This document shows positions 41,763-51,557 of a stretch of DNA of 64,000 nucleotides, in pieces; position 1 is the first letter of the stretch, and each line of letters begins with the position of its first letter. The DNA is taken from contig CAYMAN010000006.1 in assembly GCA_964388455.1 (NCBI GenBank), positions 1 through 64,000 on the forward strand. Direction: 5' to 3'. The notes beneath the pieces are model-generated. The model searched no databases, was not told the origin of the DNA, and worked only from the letters and a program-made list of their open reading frames with translations. The DNA comes from JBBRWO01 sp964388455 (GTDB lineage: Bacteria > Actinomycetota > Coriobacteriia > Anaerosomatales > JAAXUF01). Made by a program: the position numbers and the translations under genes.

Positions 41763-43064
41763 ATGGTTGAACAGACACTCACGCAGGACGCACCTACGGA
41801 ACATGCCGGCGACGGGACACAGATCCCGATCCATTGCGCTCACGACGAGTCGGTGGCGCTCGAGGCACTCGTTGGCAATCCGCGAAATCCCAACCAGCAT
41901 CCTGCAGCGCAGATCGAGATGCTCGCTAAGATCATCGCTGCCCAGGGCTGGCGTGCACCGATCACGGTGAGCAGGCGAAGCGGATTCGTGGTGCGCGGTC
42001 ACGGGAGACTGGCTGCTGCACACGTGCTCGGCACGGAATGCGCTCCGGTCGACTACCAGGAATACGAGAGCGAAGCGGCCGAATGGGCCGACCTAATCGC
42101 CGACAACCGCATAGCCGAACTCGCTGAGATCGACCTGTCGGCACTGAGCGACCTGCTGAAAGAACTCGACACCGCGCAGTTCGACATGGGGCTCACGGGC
42201 TTTGACGAGTTTGAACTTGAGCGGCTGATGACTTCATTTGCAGACGGCGGAATCGAAGTCGAAGAGGACGAGGTTCCGGATCTGCCGGAGATTCCGATCA
42301 CGAAACCGGGCGATCTGTGGCTGCTGGGGAATCACCGGGTGCTGTGCGGCGATTCGACTCGGAGCGATGACGTGACGCGACTCATGGGCGACCAGTGTGC
42401 CGTCTGCCTGTGGACCGACCCTCCCTACGGCGTGGAGTACGTCGGTAAGACCAAGGAAGCCAAGCGAATCAAGAACGACGGAGCAGCGACGCTCGGTTCT
42501 CTTCTGGCAGGGGCGTTCACCGCTGCAGACGGCGTACTGGCGTCTGGGTCACCGTTCTACATCGCACACCCGGCCGGTCCGCTTGCGCTCGTCTTCGAAT
42601 CGGCCATTCGAGATGTCGGGTGGAAGGTCCATGAGTCACTCGTGTGGGTGAAGGATTCGATGGTGCTCGGACACTCGGACTATCACTATCGGCACGAGCC
42701 CATCCTCTATGGCTGGACAGAAGGCGCGGGTCGGAGCGGACGTGGGAAGCAGAGCGCGTCTCGATGGTTCGGCGACAACGCCCAGACCAGTGTGTTTGAG
42801 ATCCCGCGCCCCAAACGCAGCGAAGAACACCCGACGATGAAGCCGGTGGCACTCGTCTCAGCCATGCTTGCGAACAGCGCACCCATCGGTGGCCTCGTGC
42901 TCGATCCGTTCCTCGGAAGCGGGACGACGCTCATCGCTGCCGAGCAGCTTGGACGGGTGTGCCTTGGGCTCGAACTCGATCCCGCCTATGTCGATGTCAT
43001 CGTCAAGCGCTGGGAGAATCTCACCGGACGTACCGCCGTACTCGACACGGCCGAAAGGCCGTAG
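41763..43064 (+). CDS. ParB-nuclease-like domain fused to an adenine/cytosine-N4 DNA methyltransferase
   Basis: This 433-residue protein is typical of phages and integrative elements. Residues about 25-115 form a ParB/Srx-like domain (L-V-G-N-P-R-N-P-N-Q-H-P and V-V-R-G-H-G-R-L-A-A-A). From about residue 180 a methyltransferase follows with D219-P-P-Y-G and the SAM-binding D381-P-F-L-G-S-G-T-T. In this order (DPPY before FxGxG) it belongs to the beta-class N6-adenine/N4-cytosine enzymes. The ATG at 41763 with GGAG upstream is preferred to a longer frame. No restriction enzyme adjoins it. A terminase-like gene follows after 6 bases. Confidence 0.92.
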   Translation: MVEQTLTQDAPTEHAGDGTQIPIHCAHDESVALEALVGNPRNPNQHPAAQIEMLAKIIAAQGWRAPITVSRRSGFVVRGHGRLAAAHVLGTECAPVDYQEYESEAAEWADLIADNRIAELAEIDLSALSDLLKELDTAQFDMGLTGFDEFELERLMTSFADGGIEVEEDEVPDLPEIPITKPGDLWLLGNHRVLCGDSTRSDDVTRLMGDQCAVCLWTDPPYGVEYVGKTKEAKRIKNDGAATLGSLLAGAFTAADGVLASGSPFYIAHPAGPLALVFESAIRDVGWKVHESLVWVKDSMVLGHSDYHYRHEPILYGWTEGAGRSGRGKQSASRWFGDNAQTSVFEIPRPKRSEEHPTMKPVALVSAMLANSAPIGGLVLDPFLGSGTTLIAAEQLGRVCLGLELDPAYVDVIVKRWENLTGRTAVLDTAERP

Positions 43065-43070
43065 AGTCCT

Positions 43071-43610
43071 ATGGCCAGACCGAGCAAATACGACCCCGTC
43101 ATCACGCCGGTACTGGCCCGGGCGCTCGCTCGCGAAGGCCACACCGACGAGGGAATCGCCGAAAGGCTCGATCCCCCCGTCGGTGTCGCGACCCTGAATC
43201 GATGGAAGAAGGAGTACCCGGAACTGCACGAGGCGCTCAAGCAGGGCAAGTCCGTCGTGGATGCTCAGGTCGAAGAGAGCCTCTTGCGTCGTGCGCTCGG
43301 ATTCACCACGACGGAGACTCGTCTGGAGGCCAAGTCCGATGAGTTGGGTAGGCCGCTTCGGGGAGGCAAGGTGATCAAGATCACGAGAGAGGTACCTCCT
43401 GATTCGACTGCCGCCATCTTCTGGCTCAAGAACCGCAAGCCGGGGAAGTGGCGAGAGAAGCAGGATGTTGCGATCGCCGTCGATGACAGCAGCGAACGTA
43501 TCAAGGCGTGGCTTGCGGTGACGGAGCCTAGTCCCGAGCAGGTTGCGGCGCTCTTTGAAGACGATGAAGCACAGTATCTGCGGGCGCTGGGGGCAGGGCC
43601 CAACGACTGA
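43071..43610 (+). CDS. Terminase-small-subunit-like / HTH phage protein
   Basis: This 179-residue protein begins R-P-S-K-Y-D-P and has a helix-turn-helix (G-H-T-D-E-G-I-A-E-R-L then V-A-T-L-N-R-W-K-K-E-Y-P-E-L-H-E-A-L-K-Q-G-K). The A-I-F-W-L-K-N-R-K-P-G-K-W-R-E-K end is characteristic of one group of phage terminase small subunits. These bind DNA pac or cos sites during packaging. No large terminase, portal or capsid gene follows, so it is probably a prophage remnant or a domesticated DNA-binding protein. It is 6 bases from the methyltransferase gene. Confidence 0.78.
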   Translation: MARPSKYDPVITPVLARALAREGHTDEGIAERLDPPVGVATLNRWKKEYPELHEALKQGKSVVDAQVEESLLRRALGFTTTETRLEAKSDELGRPLRGGKVIKITREVPPDSTAAIFWLKNRKPGKWREKQDVAIAVDDSSERIKAWLAVTEPSPEQVAALFEDDEAQYLRALGAGPND

Positions 43611-43717
43611 GGACAGGTAGATCGGGCACAGCCAACGCCATGAAGAGGGCCGCTTCTCCGTTGAGCGGTGCCGGCAGCAATGCAGCGCGGAGAAGCGAAG
43701 CCTCCGTCAAACCCGTG

Positions 43718-43733
43718 GCGCCTGAACAGGCGC
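43718..43733. promoter_or_regulatory. GCGCCTG-AA-CAGGCGC palindrome in a gene-free gap
   Basis: The 332-base interval 43611-43942 has no supportable gene. The only structure I see is this near-perfect palindrome 209 bases before the metallophosphoesterase gene. Its CCTG/CAGG core recurs in the dyad before the gene at 47745, so both could be sites for one factor. Confidence 0.35.
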
Positions 43734-43942
43734 TGGTCTGAGTTTGGTACTCTCGTTTCACCCGATCAACCGTCTGTGTACACACGAACTCACAGCTCCG
43801 GTACCATGAGACGGGCGTGCCGCGATGCGGACGTTTGGTATCCACCAGTGCTGGGGCGGCGGGTCGGAGTCGGGGTTCCGCGTCACGCGTTCAAGTCAGC
43901 TGGCGAGAGTCTTAGGGGTCATCGCGTGGTCGAGGGGACAAC

Positions 43943-46900
43943 ATGGAGCGAAACCTGACTGTACTGCACATGTCCGACCTCCAAATGGGCCGTAACAACC
44001 GGTTCAAGACGGACGAAGAACTCGAACACTTCCTGAACGCAACAGTCGATGACGTTCGGGACGTCTCGTCCCAACATGGATTGCAGATCGACGTCGTCTT
44101 GTGTACTGGAGACCTCGCCGAGTGGGCACTTCCATCGGAATTCTCAGTTTCATTCGATTTCTTGAAGCGGTTGGCCAACCACATCGGCGTGTCGCGCGAT
44201 CGCGTAGTGGTCGTGCCTGGCAACCACGATGTGAATCGCAAGTTGTGCGAGCACGCTCGGCAGCAGTCGGAGATGGAGAATCGCCCATTCAAGGCGCCGT
44301 ACTTCGAGAAGATGCAGTACTTCAAGACGGCGTACGAGGATTTCTATGATAGCCGGGCCTACTCGAGCGGGCTGTGGGATATCCACGTGTTTGAAGAGCT
44401 GGGTGTTCTCGTCATTGCGCTTGGTTCCTGCTACGCCGAAAGCGAGCTGGACACCGACCATTACGGCGACCTCGGGCCTACACAGCTGACTCAGGCCATC
44501 GAGGCCGCAAAGGCCCGTGATCCAAACCGGCGGCTGCTGTGGATGGCCACGCTTCACCACAGCTTGGAGCGCGTGGGGCTCGATGATGAGAGCAGGTTGC
44601 GAGACGCAGACGTACTTGTCGCGACCTGCCAAGGCAACGGCATCCGGCTCCTATTTCACGGCCATCAGCACTTGGCGGGTTCCCAACTCATGGGCAGTCC
44701 CAGTAGTCCCCCGCTGTACGTTTTCGCCTCGGGCAGTTCATCGCTTGTCGGCGACGCGATGCCCGAGGTTTTGAACCACTATTCCGTCGCGGTGGTGACG
44801 CCTGACACGTTCACAAGGTATCACCGACAGTTCAATGTGCGTCTGCCCAGTCCTCACGGGCGGCGTGGGACTTGGTCTGCTGACACGAGTCTGGCTCCAG
44901 ACGGGGTTGAGCACGTTGGACTTAGCCCGAGATTGGATGACAACGCTCAGAGCCCAACAGGCTCATTACTCGACTTAACTTCGCTGAGGCTCCGTTGCGC
45001 AGACGCGACCCGACGAGAGATTGCGACCGCGGCCGGATCAAAGTACATCCCATCGCTATACGTTCGGCGCAAGGTCGAGGCGGTACTGCACGGTGGCCTG
45101 CTCAGCGAGGATGGCTTCGCCGATCTGCTGAACCGCTCACGAGAAGGCGTCTACGCAAGGGCCGCCACTCGCATCGCCGAGAACGAAGACTCGCTGAAGA
45201 CGAAGAGGCGACTCCTCAGTGAGACACGTGAGAAGACCGTTCAAGAACGGCGGGCTGACCACGAGTACAGAGATGAACTGAAGGCCGAGGTAGCGAGGCT
45301 GGAGGGCGTCGTCGCGAAAGACCTCGCGGCTGAGGGAATCACGTCAAGGATCTTGGAGCTCAAGGAGGAGCTGAGGGGCCGCGGTGTGGACCGCAAGGGA
45401 CTTAAGGACGACGTCGCGCGGCTGGAACGCGAAACACAGCAACTCAGGAGTCTTCGCGACGAGGTCGACGCTGATTTCGATAGTGTGCTCGAAGGCGGGC
45501 GGCCTTTCGATGGCGAAAGACGACCCATGATTGGTCTCCTGTACGAGAAGCTGGCTCGTCTGACATCCCTCACCAAGGACGACGGACCCCTAGAAGGAGT
45601 GAAGTACTACGCCGCTCCCGCCTCCGCGATTGTCGACCGCGCGGGCGGCGGAAAGACAAACCTCTTGTGTCATACGGCGCTTGGCCTCGCCGAGCGTCAG
45701 CCGGTCCTGTTCATTAGTGGTCGCACGCCGTTAGGCGATGAGGCCGCGCTCGTGAGGTTCGTAGCTCGGGCCATGGGGTGGAACGAGATCGTGCCGGTGG
45801 AGTCGTTCCTTCATGAGGTCGACGAAGTACTCGCCGGCGGAGGGACGCGACTCATCATATTCGTGGACGGTATCAACGAGACGCGCGACATATCGCAGAT
45901 GAACAAGGCGTTGGAGAGCGCACTCAACTTGTTCGCGGGGCTTCGGTTCCAAACAATCATCACGTGTAGGGACATCTACTGGAGCTTCTTCAAGGATGCA
46001 CCTTGGACGCGTCACGTGGTCTTGCACGAGGGCGGGCAGCTGTATGAGTTCACGGAACAAGAGCAGCAGTATGCAATCGAGCAGTACCTCAAACATTTCA
46101 GGATCGAGGTCGAGCTTGGTGAGACGGCAATGGACCGCTGCAGGCATCCGCTCCTCTTGCGCTTCTTCTGCGAGGCGTACACCCTGCCGCATGACAAAGT
46201 GCACGCCATGGGCAAGGTCGATGAGATTCGCCTCAAGCCGCTCTTTGACGACTATTGGGAAAACAAAGTGCCTAAGGGGCGAGACTCGGGAGCAAGCTCA
46301 GCCCCCTCGGCAGAGCACTCGTTGTTCGAACTCACGACTGCGATGCTTGAAACAAGCACTGCCTACGTAGCGAAGTCCGACTTCGAGTCAATCACAGGCA
46401 ACGCCCCAGGCGCGGACCGAAGCTCGGTCTATCTGGCGCTTCTCGATGAGGACATCGTGATCGAGGAACTGCCCGAAGACGCGCACAATCGGCGCGTCGC
46501 GTTCGTGTACGAGGAGTTCATGGAGTATGCGGCTGCGCGAGCACTGTTCATGCGCGATTGTGACAGCGTCGGCCAACACATCTCTCTGCTAGACAAGAAG
46601 AGTGCGACCTTCGTCAACGCACTCGGGATTGCCGAGTATTTGTGCGCGTTCTACCTCGACGCCGAACGCTGGGGTGATGCATTCGAAATCACCGCTCACA
46701 TGGTGCATCACGGGGGGGCTTGGGATGCGGTTGTGGCGAACGTCTTCCAGAAGAATGAGAGAGCGCTGGAGATGTTGGAAGCTGTCGGGTCCAAACGATC
46801 CGAGCCAGTGTTGAAGAGTGTGGACGCGTTGCTCAATTCCTTAGCGCGGACATCCCGCCCCTCGGCCATAGAGGTGTGCGCGTTGCTCGGGCTGCAGACC

Positions 46901-47353
46901 TTACTTCCGAACGTGCTGACGCTGGGCGATCTTCGCCGGGGCCGCATGCCGGTGCTCCCTCGGAGGGCCTCGTCGCCTTTGGAGAGTAATCCGGCGGTGG
47001 CACGCAGGATTCTCCGGACGCTGGGGCAGACGATGCTCGACTTGGCGACGTCCGGCGTGCAGCGTGAGGTTTGGCGACGAGTTGCCTCGGGCAAGTGCGA
47101 AAGCGAGTACGACCGTCGCGACGTCGTGCGGGCCCTTTGGAATCGCCTCGGCGGCAGTCCGAGGCGGTCACTCCTTCTTGCGTATGCAGCTAACGGGTTG
47201 TTCGATCGGAGCTTGGTCGTTCAGAAGGCGGCCGCACTCGTCAGTCTCAACTCCACGAACGGGGTGGGTCTTGAAGTTCGCAAGGAGCTACTCGAACGGG
47301 CGACAGATCCTGACCTCAAAGACCTTCTCGTGAGAAGGAGCGTCTGGGCCTAG
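43943..47353 (+). CDS. Metallophosphoesterase - coiled coil - STAND-like NTPase fusion
   Basis: This is a 1136-residue multidomain protein. Residues 1 to about 310 form a calcineurin-like phosphoesterase: D12 (S-D-L-Q, with Gln where His is usual), D57 in G-D-L, G-N-H-D at 93-96, H205-H206, and G-H-Q-H at 240-243. Residues about 405-525 are a long charged coiled coil. A P-loop follows, with A-G-G-G-K-T ending at T572 (Asp565 replaces the first Walker Gly), Walker B with D642 in I-I-F-V-D-G-I-N-E, T-C-R-D, and H-P-L-L-L-R-F, as in NACHT/STAND NTPases. About 400 helical residues close the protein. This order of effector, NTPase and helical sensor is that of antiviral STAND proteins; a phosphoesterase effector is unusual. 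GAGGGG precedes the ATG. Confidence 0.85.
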   Translation: MERNLTVLHMSDLQMGRNNRFKTDEELEHFLNATVDDVRDVSSQHGLQIDVVLCTGDLAEWALPSEFSVSFDFLKRLANHIGVSRDRVVVVPGNHDVNRKLCEHARQQSEMENRPFKAPYFEKMQYFKTAYEDFYDSRAYSSGLWDIHVFEELGVLVIALGSCYAESELDTDHYGDLGPTQLTQAIEAAKARDPNRRLLWMATLHHSLERVGLDDESRLRDADVLVATCQGNGIRLLFHGHQHLAGSQLMGSPSSPPLYVFASGSSSLVGDAMPEVLNHYSVAVVTPDTFTRYHRQFNVRLPSPHGRRGTWSADTSLAPDGVEHVGLSPRLDDNAQSPTGSLLDLTSLRLRCADATRREIATAAGSKYIPSLYVRRKVEAVLHGGLLSEDGFADLLNRSREGVYARAATRIAENEDSLKTKRRLLSETREKTVQERRADHEYRDELKAEVARLEGVVAKDLAAEGITSRILELKEELRGRGVDRKGLKDDVARLERETQQLRSLRDEVDADFDSVLEGGRPFDGERRPMIGLLYEKLARLTSLTKDDGPLEGVKYYAAPASAIVDRAGGGKTNLLCHTALGLAERQPVLFISGRTPLGDEAALVRFVARAMGWNEIVPVESFLHEVDEVLAGGGTRLIIFVDGINETRDISQMNKALESALNLFAGLRFQTIITCRDIYWSFFKDAPWTRHVVLHEGGQLYEFTEQEQQYAIEQYLKHFRIEVELGETAMDRCRHPLLLRFFCEAYTLPHDKVHAMGKVDEIRLKPLFDDYWENKVPKGRDSGASSAPSAEHSLFELTTAMLETSTAYVAKSDFESITGNAPGADRSSVYLALLDEDIVIEELPEDAHNRRVAFVYEEFMEYAAARALFMRDCDSVGQHISLLDKKSATFVNALGIAEYLCAFYLDAERWGDAFEITAHMVHHGGAWDAVVANVFQKNERALEMLEAVGSKRSEPVLKSVDALLNSLARTSRPSAIEVCALLGLQTLLPNVLTLGDLRRGRMPVLPRRASSPLESNPAVARRILRTLGQTMLDLATSGVQREVWRRVASGKCESEYDRRDVVRALWNRLGGSPRRSLLLAYAANGLFDRSLVVQKAAALVSLNSTNGVGLEVRKELLERATDPDLKDLLVRRSVWA

Positions 47354-47682
47354 CTGAATACCGATGTGCTTCGCGGTCCGGAAGTCTTGCGTGCTCCGCG
47401 TCCGCTTCGGGCATGTCGAGCAGTATTCATCCTGCACCAGAAAGGCCACGTATCCGCGTTGCCCTCCTAGCTTCGCGCAAGAGATGATCCGAACGCTACG
47501 CATTCCCCGCCGACACCGCGCCTGCCGAGGCACGCCGAGACTTCCGACGGGGAGGACAATGCGGCATAGGGTGCGTTCTTCGGACCGCACAGTGACTGCC
47601 GGCAGGATAATCAAGTTGCGGCTCGCGGGCCTTCAACCTGCGGACCAGCAGCGACCGATTGCAATGAGCTAGCGTACGCTGC

Positions 47683-47710
47683 GCCTGACTCACACGCGTG
47701 CGCATCAGGC
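47683..47710. promoter_or_regulatory. 28-base nested dyad before the 1200-residue gene
   Basis: GCCTGA-CTCA-CACGCGTG-CGCA-TCAGGC: the outer arms (47683-47688, 47705-47710) and the inner palindrome CACGCGTG share one centre. It lies 34 bases before the GTG at 47745. The rest of the 391-base gap 47354-47744 shows no gene. The exact symmetry fits a dimeric repressor site or an RNA hairpin. Confidence 0.5.
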
Positions 47711-47744
47711 AGAATCTGGCTTCGCCATCTGATGAGGAGTACTC

Positions 47745-50700
47745 GTGGTAGCTGAAAGCAATGCGTCCCTGTGGAACGAGGACCGACAAGCACTCCACAA
47801 GCTCATTGAGGAAGTTGATCCAGCCCTTGCGGGTCTCTATCGGCAGGCGATCATGCTCATGGATTCGTCACCGATCCCAGGAGACGAGAAAGCCAGGCTC
47901 TCGCTAGTCAGCCACTGTATCCGCGAACTGATGAACAACCTGCCCGACGCCCTTGGCGATGTGAAAGACTTCCCGGCAAGCAGGGGCGGAGATGAGGACA
48001 AGGCGCGGGCCGGTCTGGTTGCTGCCGTCAACAATTTCAGGGGGTTGCCGGCGCAGCAGCTGGAAGCGGAGACGGCCCCGGCGAACCCGCCAGACAAGGT
48101 GACTGTGCCTGCTGATCTCCTCGACGCCGCTGAGAATTTGGTCGGAGTGTTCAAGGACGGCGAGACGCGCGGAGAGCTCCGGGACTCGGCCGCCGTCTTG
48201 GGATACATCGACCGCTATCATCCCGCTCTGAAACCATGGCGGGCTGCGAGGAAGTTCTTCATGTCATTTGCGCACTTGGACCGGCTGAAGGCAACTGGCT
48301 CTGGTGGTCGTGATATGCCTGCCGATGACGGGGTCATGACGCAGATCGCTGTCATCGAAGCAACGATGCGTGTTCGGCTCGGAGCCTTCTTCGACAACTT
48401 GAATGAAGTAAGGTCTCTCGCCGATCAGGCCAATACGCCGGGCCCAGATGGCTTCGAGGCTCCCAACGATACGGAGGTTCACGCAGTTCTAGCACGCCTG
48501 GGATCGCTCCAGCTGCGCCGAGCCTTCTTTGCGCAGCTCGAGAACCCGCACTGGGTAGCGGCGCTTGCGAAGATAGGTGGATTAGTGAGTCCGCCCGCCA
48601 CGGAGGTCATGCCGGATGGCCTGGTCCGTTCGGACCCGTGGCCTGAGATCGGCTACCTCGTTCGCATGGCGCAAGCAGCCAGTGGCGAAGTGGCGGGTGT
48701 GTTAGAGGGTATCGCTGATTCGACAAACCAGTGGGTCCGCAGAGGCATCATGGAAGCAGCGACGGCGCTCGCGCCCGAAGACGCAGCTCGCTTGGTGCCG
48801 AAGCTGAAGAAATGGCCGGGCGACGAGCTGGCCAACTTCCGAGTTGATCCGAACGACATCACGAAGACGATCGTGCGCTTGCTCGGAAGCTCGGAGCACG
48901 CGAAGGGTCGTCAGCTTGCGAATGCCTACTTCACTCCGCGCCCGCCTGCCGAATCACCCAAGTTCGGACCACCTGAACCCGTGTCTGGAATCGAACGTTA
49001 CTGGTACGAAGAAGGCCTCCCAGCAGTTGCAGAGGCGCTCGGGGACAACCGCGTTCAGGCGCTCGCGGGATGGCTTCGTGAGTATCAGAGACATTCCAAT
49101 GCATACGAGGGAACGCGGCACTACGATTTGAGCCATGTCTGGCGTCCGGCCATTCGCGTTTCGGCCGAGCATCACGCCCACGAAATCGGCGACTCCCTGG
49201 TGGACTCGCTTCGGGGTGCTCTAGCAGCCGAGACTGAACTGTCTCTCGAACCGCTGAGCCGACTATTGCAGGATGATCAGCCGCTGCTGCGTCGCATCGC
49301 GCTAGACGTCCTGGCGGAGGCTATCGATCAGTTGGAGGACAAGTCGGCCCAACACGCGTCTGAGCTTGATGAACGCGAGAAGGCGATTGCCAATCAGGCT
49401 TCGGTTGTTCTCAGTGATGAATCGTTCATTGAGAGCGACTACCGAGGGGAGCACATTCCGTTCATTCGTGCTTGTCTCGCCTGGCACGAAGTCGTCGATG
49501 TTTCTCCCTTCTTTGACGCAATCCGCCAAGGTCCTCCAGCGCTTCGCGACGAACGTCGCGAGCGCTTCGCTCACGAGGGAGATACCGAGGCAGACATCGC
49601 TACCCGGATGGATGACTACAAGAAGCGCTGGCAACACACGACGCTGACCTTGGTCGGTCCGGCTATGCTGCCCGAGGATCTCCGCGACATACTCACGACT
49701 CTCGATGCCGAGTACGGAGTGCTCGAGGTGCAAGATGGCGAGATCTTTGTCGGCGGATTCATAGGGCCAGCTAGCCCGCTTGATGTTGAGGCCATGCGCG
49801 CGCTAAGCGACGACGACCTGATCGAGCATCTGCGCTCATGGCATCCGGAACCCGGCAAGTGGAGGGGGCCAAGTCATGAGGGACAAGGTCGCTTTCTCAC
49901 CACCGCACTTTCTACGCAATGCGGCCGCCTGTCTGATCGCATCGAAGACATCAAGAGTCTCCGGGCGACCTATGTCCGTGCCGTGATTGCCGGATGGCGG
50001 GAGGCCGTCAAGGCAGGCTGCCTGCTTTCTTGGGTTGAGGTTCTGCCGCTGTGTGAATGGGCGGCCAACCTCGACGATGACACCAAGCTACCTAGTGAGG
50101 GCGACTCATTCGACGACGATCCTGACTACCGCAATCTCAAGTTCGAAGTGCTCCAGCTTATTGAGTCAGGTCTGGCGATTCGACCGAGCAACGAGAACCC
50201 AGGGATCGGAGAAGAGTACGCCGAGCAGGTCGGGGCTATCCTCGCACACTATGCGGGCAATCCTGAACCCACACCCGAACGCGAAGCGGCGGACAGTGAG
50301 GGCAACCAAGATCCAATCACTGTGTCGATCAATACGATTCGACCAGAGGCCATCAGAGCACTCATCCGACTGGTTGATCGGTTCCCAGAGACCGACGCTG
50401 CAGTACGAGCGCTGTCGATCCTTGATCAGCACATCGCCGGTGCCGAGCCCAGCCTGGCGGTGGCAGCGGCCGTGGGCGAGGGGACCGGTCGACTCTTCGA
50501 TTCGGCGCGCTCATGGATCGAGGAGCGTGTCGGTGCCATCTTCGGGGAACAACTGCCGACGCTGAACTATCAGCAGGTGGCCTTGTCCACGGCGCTGGCC
50601 GCTCATCACATCCACATGGACTTGCTTGAGCTATGGCGTGGGCCTTTGCTTCTGACGATCTCGGAGATCCCGACTGTAGAGCACGTTCCTGGCTGGAAGA

Positions 50701-51347
50701 CTCACAGCCGGACGTTTCACCAGCTGATAGGCGACTGGATCCTGCGCGCCATCATTGAGGGGCATCTCGGCTATGACGATCCACTTGTGGAGGCCTGGTC
50801 GACACACGCTGGCGCTGAGCTCTGGGGAGAGGTCCTCGGCCATCTCGCGTGGTTGATGACTCGGCGGGAAACGGTGCCCGAGGACATCGTTGGTCGAGTG
50901 GCTGACCTATGGGATTGGCGAATTGCCCATGTGAAGGAATGTCCTGAAGACGCTGCGGAGTTGGCCGGTATCTACTGGCTGGCGCGGTCGGACAAGTACG
51001 ACGTCGATTGGTGGCTCCCGAGGCTTGAGTACGCCTCGGCAGTCTATTCCGACTTCCAGACACGGGGGATGTTGGGCGAGAAGCTCGCAGAATCTTCACT
51101 TGTTGATCCCGCAACCACCCTGCGGATTGTCGAGAATGTGCTCCGCGAGGACGGTTCTCCCAGCTCAAGGATGGAGTACGACCTGATGGAGCACGCGGTG
51201 CCTCAGGCCATTGCCTCGGCTCTCGACTTCCCAGATACGGAACTTCAGGCTCGCGCCATCGCGCTAATGAATAGGCTGGGGGGTGCCGGGTACATCGATC
51301 TTCAGGACAGAGTCGAAGAGCTCCGCAGGTCGTCGGCCGAGGTATAG
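47745..51347 (+). CDS. Large helical-repeat protein of unknown function (1200 residues)
   Basis: I do not recognise the family. No P-loop, nuclease or protease motif is visible. The protein is predicted almost wholly helical, with HEAT/TPR-like repeats such as P-L-L-R-R-I-A-L-D-V-L-A-E-A-I-D and N-Q-W-V-R-R-G-I-M-E-A-A-T-A-L. An N-terminal segment (A-R-L-S-L-V-S-H-C-I-R-E-L-M-N-N-L-P) resembles helical leader domains seen on large accessory-gene proteins. Trp- and Asp-rich patches lie near residues 690 and 1085. GAGGAG precedes the GTG start. It stands between two large NTPase genes, each separated from it by exactly 391 gene-free bases, so it is probably an independently transcribed accessory or defence gene. 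Confidence 0.75.
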   Translation: MVAESNASLWNEDRQALHKLIEEVDPALAGLYRQAIMLMDSSPIPGDEKARLSLVSHCIRELMNNLPDALGDVKDFPASRGGDEDKARAGLVAAVNNFRGLPAQQLEAETAPANPPDKVTVPADLLDAAENLVGVFKDGETRGELRDSAAVLGYIDRYHPALKPWRAARKFFMSFAHLDRLKATGSGGRDMPADDGVMTQIAVIEATMRVRLGAFFDNLNEVRSLADQANTPGPDGFEAPNDTEVHAVLARLGSLQLRRAFFAQLENPHWVAALAKIGGLVSPPATEVMPDGLVRSDPWPEIGYLVRMAQAASGEVAGVLEGIADSTNQWVRRGIMEAATALAPEDAARLVPKLKKWPGDELANFRVDPNDITKTIVRLLGSSEHAKGRQLANAYFTPRPPAESPKFGPPEPVSGIERYWYEEGLPAVAEALGDNRVQALAGWLREYQRHSNAYEGTRHYDLSHVWRPAIRVSAEHHAHEIGDSLVDSLRGALAAETELSLEPLSRLLQDDQPLLRRIALDVLAEAIDQLEDKSAQHASELDEREKAIANQASVVLSDESFIESDYRGEHIPFIRACLAWHEVVDVSPFFDAIRQGPPALRDERRERFAHEGDTEADIATRMDDYKKRWQHTTLTLVGPAMLPEDLRDILTTLDAEYGVLEVQDGEIFVGGFIGPASPLDVEAMRALSDDDLIEHLRSWHPEPGKWRGPSHEGQGRFLTTALSTQCGRLSDRIEDIKSLRATYVRAVIAGWREAVKAGCLLSWVEVLPLCEWAANLDDDTKLPSEGDSFDDDPDYRNLKFEVLQLIESGLAIRPSNENPGIGEEYAEQVGAILAHYAGNPEPTPEREAADSEGNQDPITVSINTIRPEAIRALIRLVDRFPETDAAVRALSILDQHIAGAEPSLAVAAAVGEGTGRLFDSARSWIEERVGAIFGEQLPTLNYQQVALSTALAAHHIHMDLLELWRGPLLLTISEIPTVEHVPGWKTHSRTFHQLIGDWILRAIIEGHLGYDDPLVEAWSTHAGAELWGEVLGHLAWLMTRRETVPEDIVGRVADLWDWRIAHVKECPEDAAELAGIYWLARSDKYDVDWWLPRLEYASAVYSDFQTRGMLGEKLAESSLVDPATTLRIVENVLREDGSPSSRMEYDLMEHAVPQAIASALDFPDTELQARAIALMNRLGGAGYIDLQDRVEELRRSSAEV

Positions 51348-51434
51348 CCGGGGCGACTACGGAGACATGTCTTCCCGTCGTGGGGTGACGGCGACGTCGA
51401 GCTCCGAGGCTCGCTGTCGTGTCCGGTACCCGTC

Positions 51435-51468
51435 GCGCGTCGGCTCACAAGGATTCGCTGCGACGCGC
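51435..51468. terminator. Hairpin after the 1200-residue gene
   Basis: GCGCGTCG (51435-51442) and CGACGCGC (51461-51468) form an 8-base stem with an 18-base loop, 88 bases after the stop at 51347. It may end that transcript; no T-tract is present. Confidence 0.35.
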
Positions 51469-51542
51469 CGGAACCGTAGCCTTTCTCAGCTAGCTAGGAT
51501 ACGCAAGCACCCCGTATGTTGTGGCGGAGGCTGGCGGGGGTC

Positions 51543-51557
51543 TATACGCTACGTATA
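51543..51557. promoter_or_regulatory. TATACG-CTA-CGTATA operator-like repeat
   Basis: This is a perfect 6-3-6 inverted repeat in the 391-base gene-free gap 51348-51738, about 180 bases before the nuclease gene. It is the most AT-rich spot of the gap and a likely promoter/operator. No other gene is visible in the gap. Confidence 0.4.

Noticed and set aside
47364..47672. Small ORFs in the gap before the 1200-residue gene, including one with CxxC on the minus strand
   Set aside because: No start signal, no family match and no conserved pattern; treated as non-coding.
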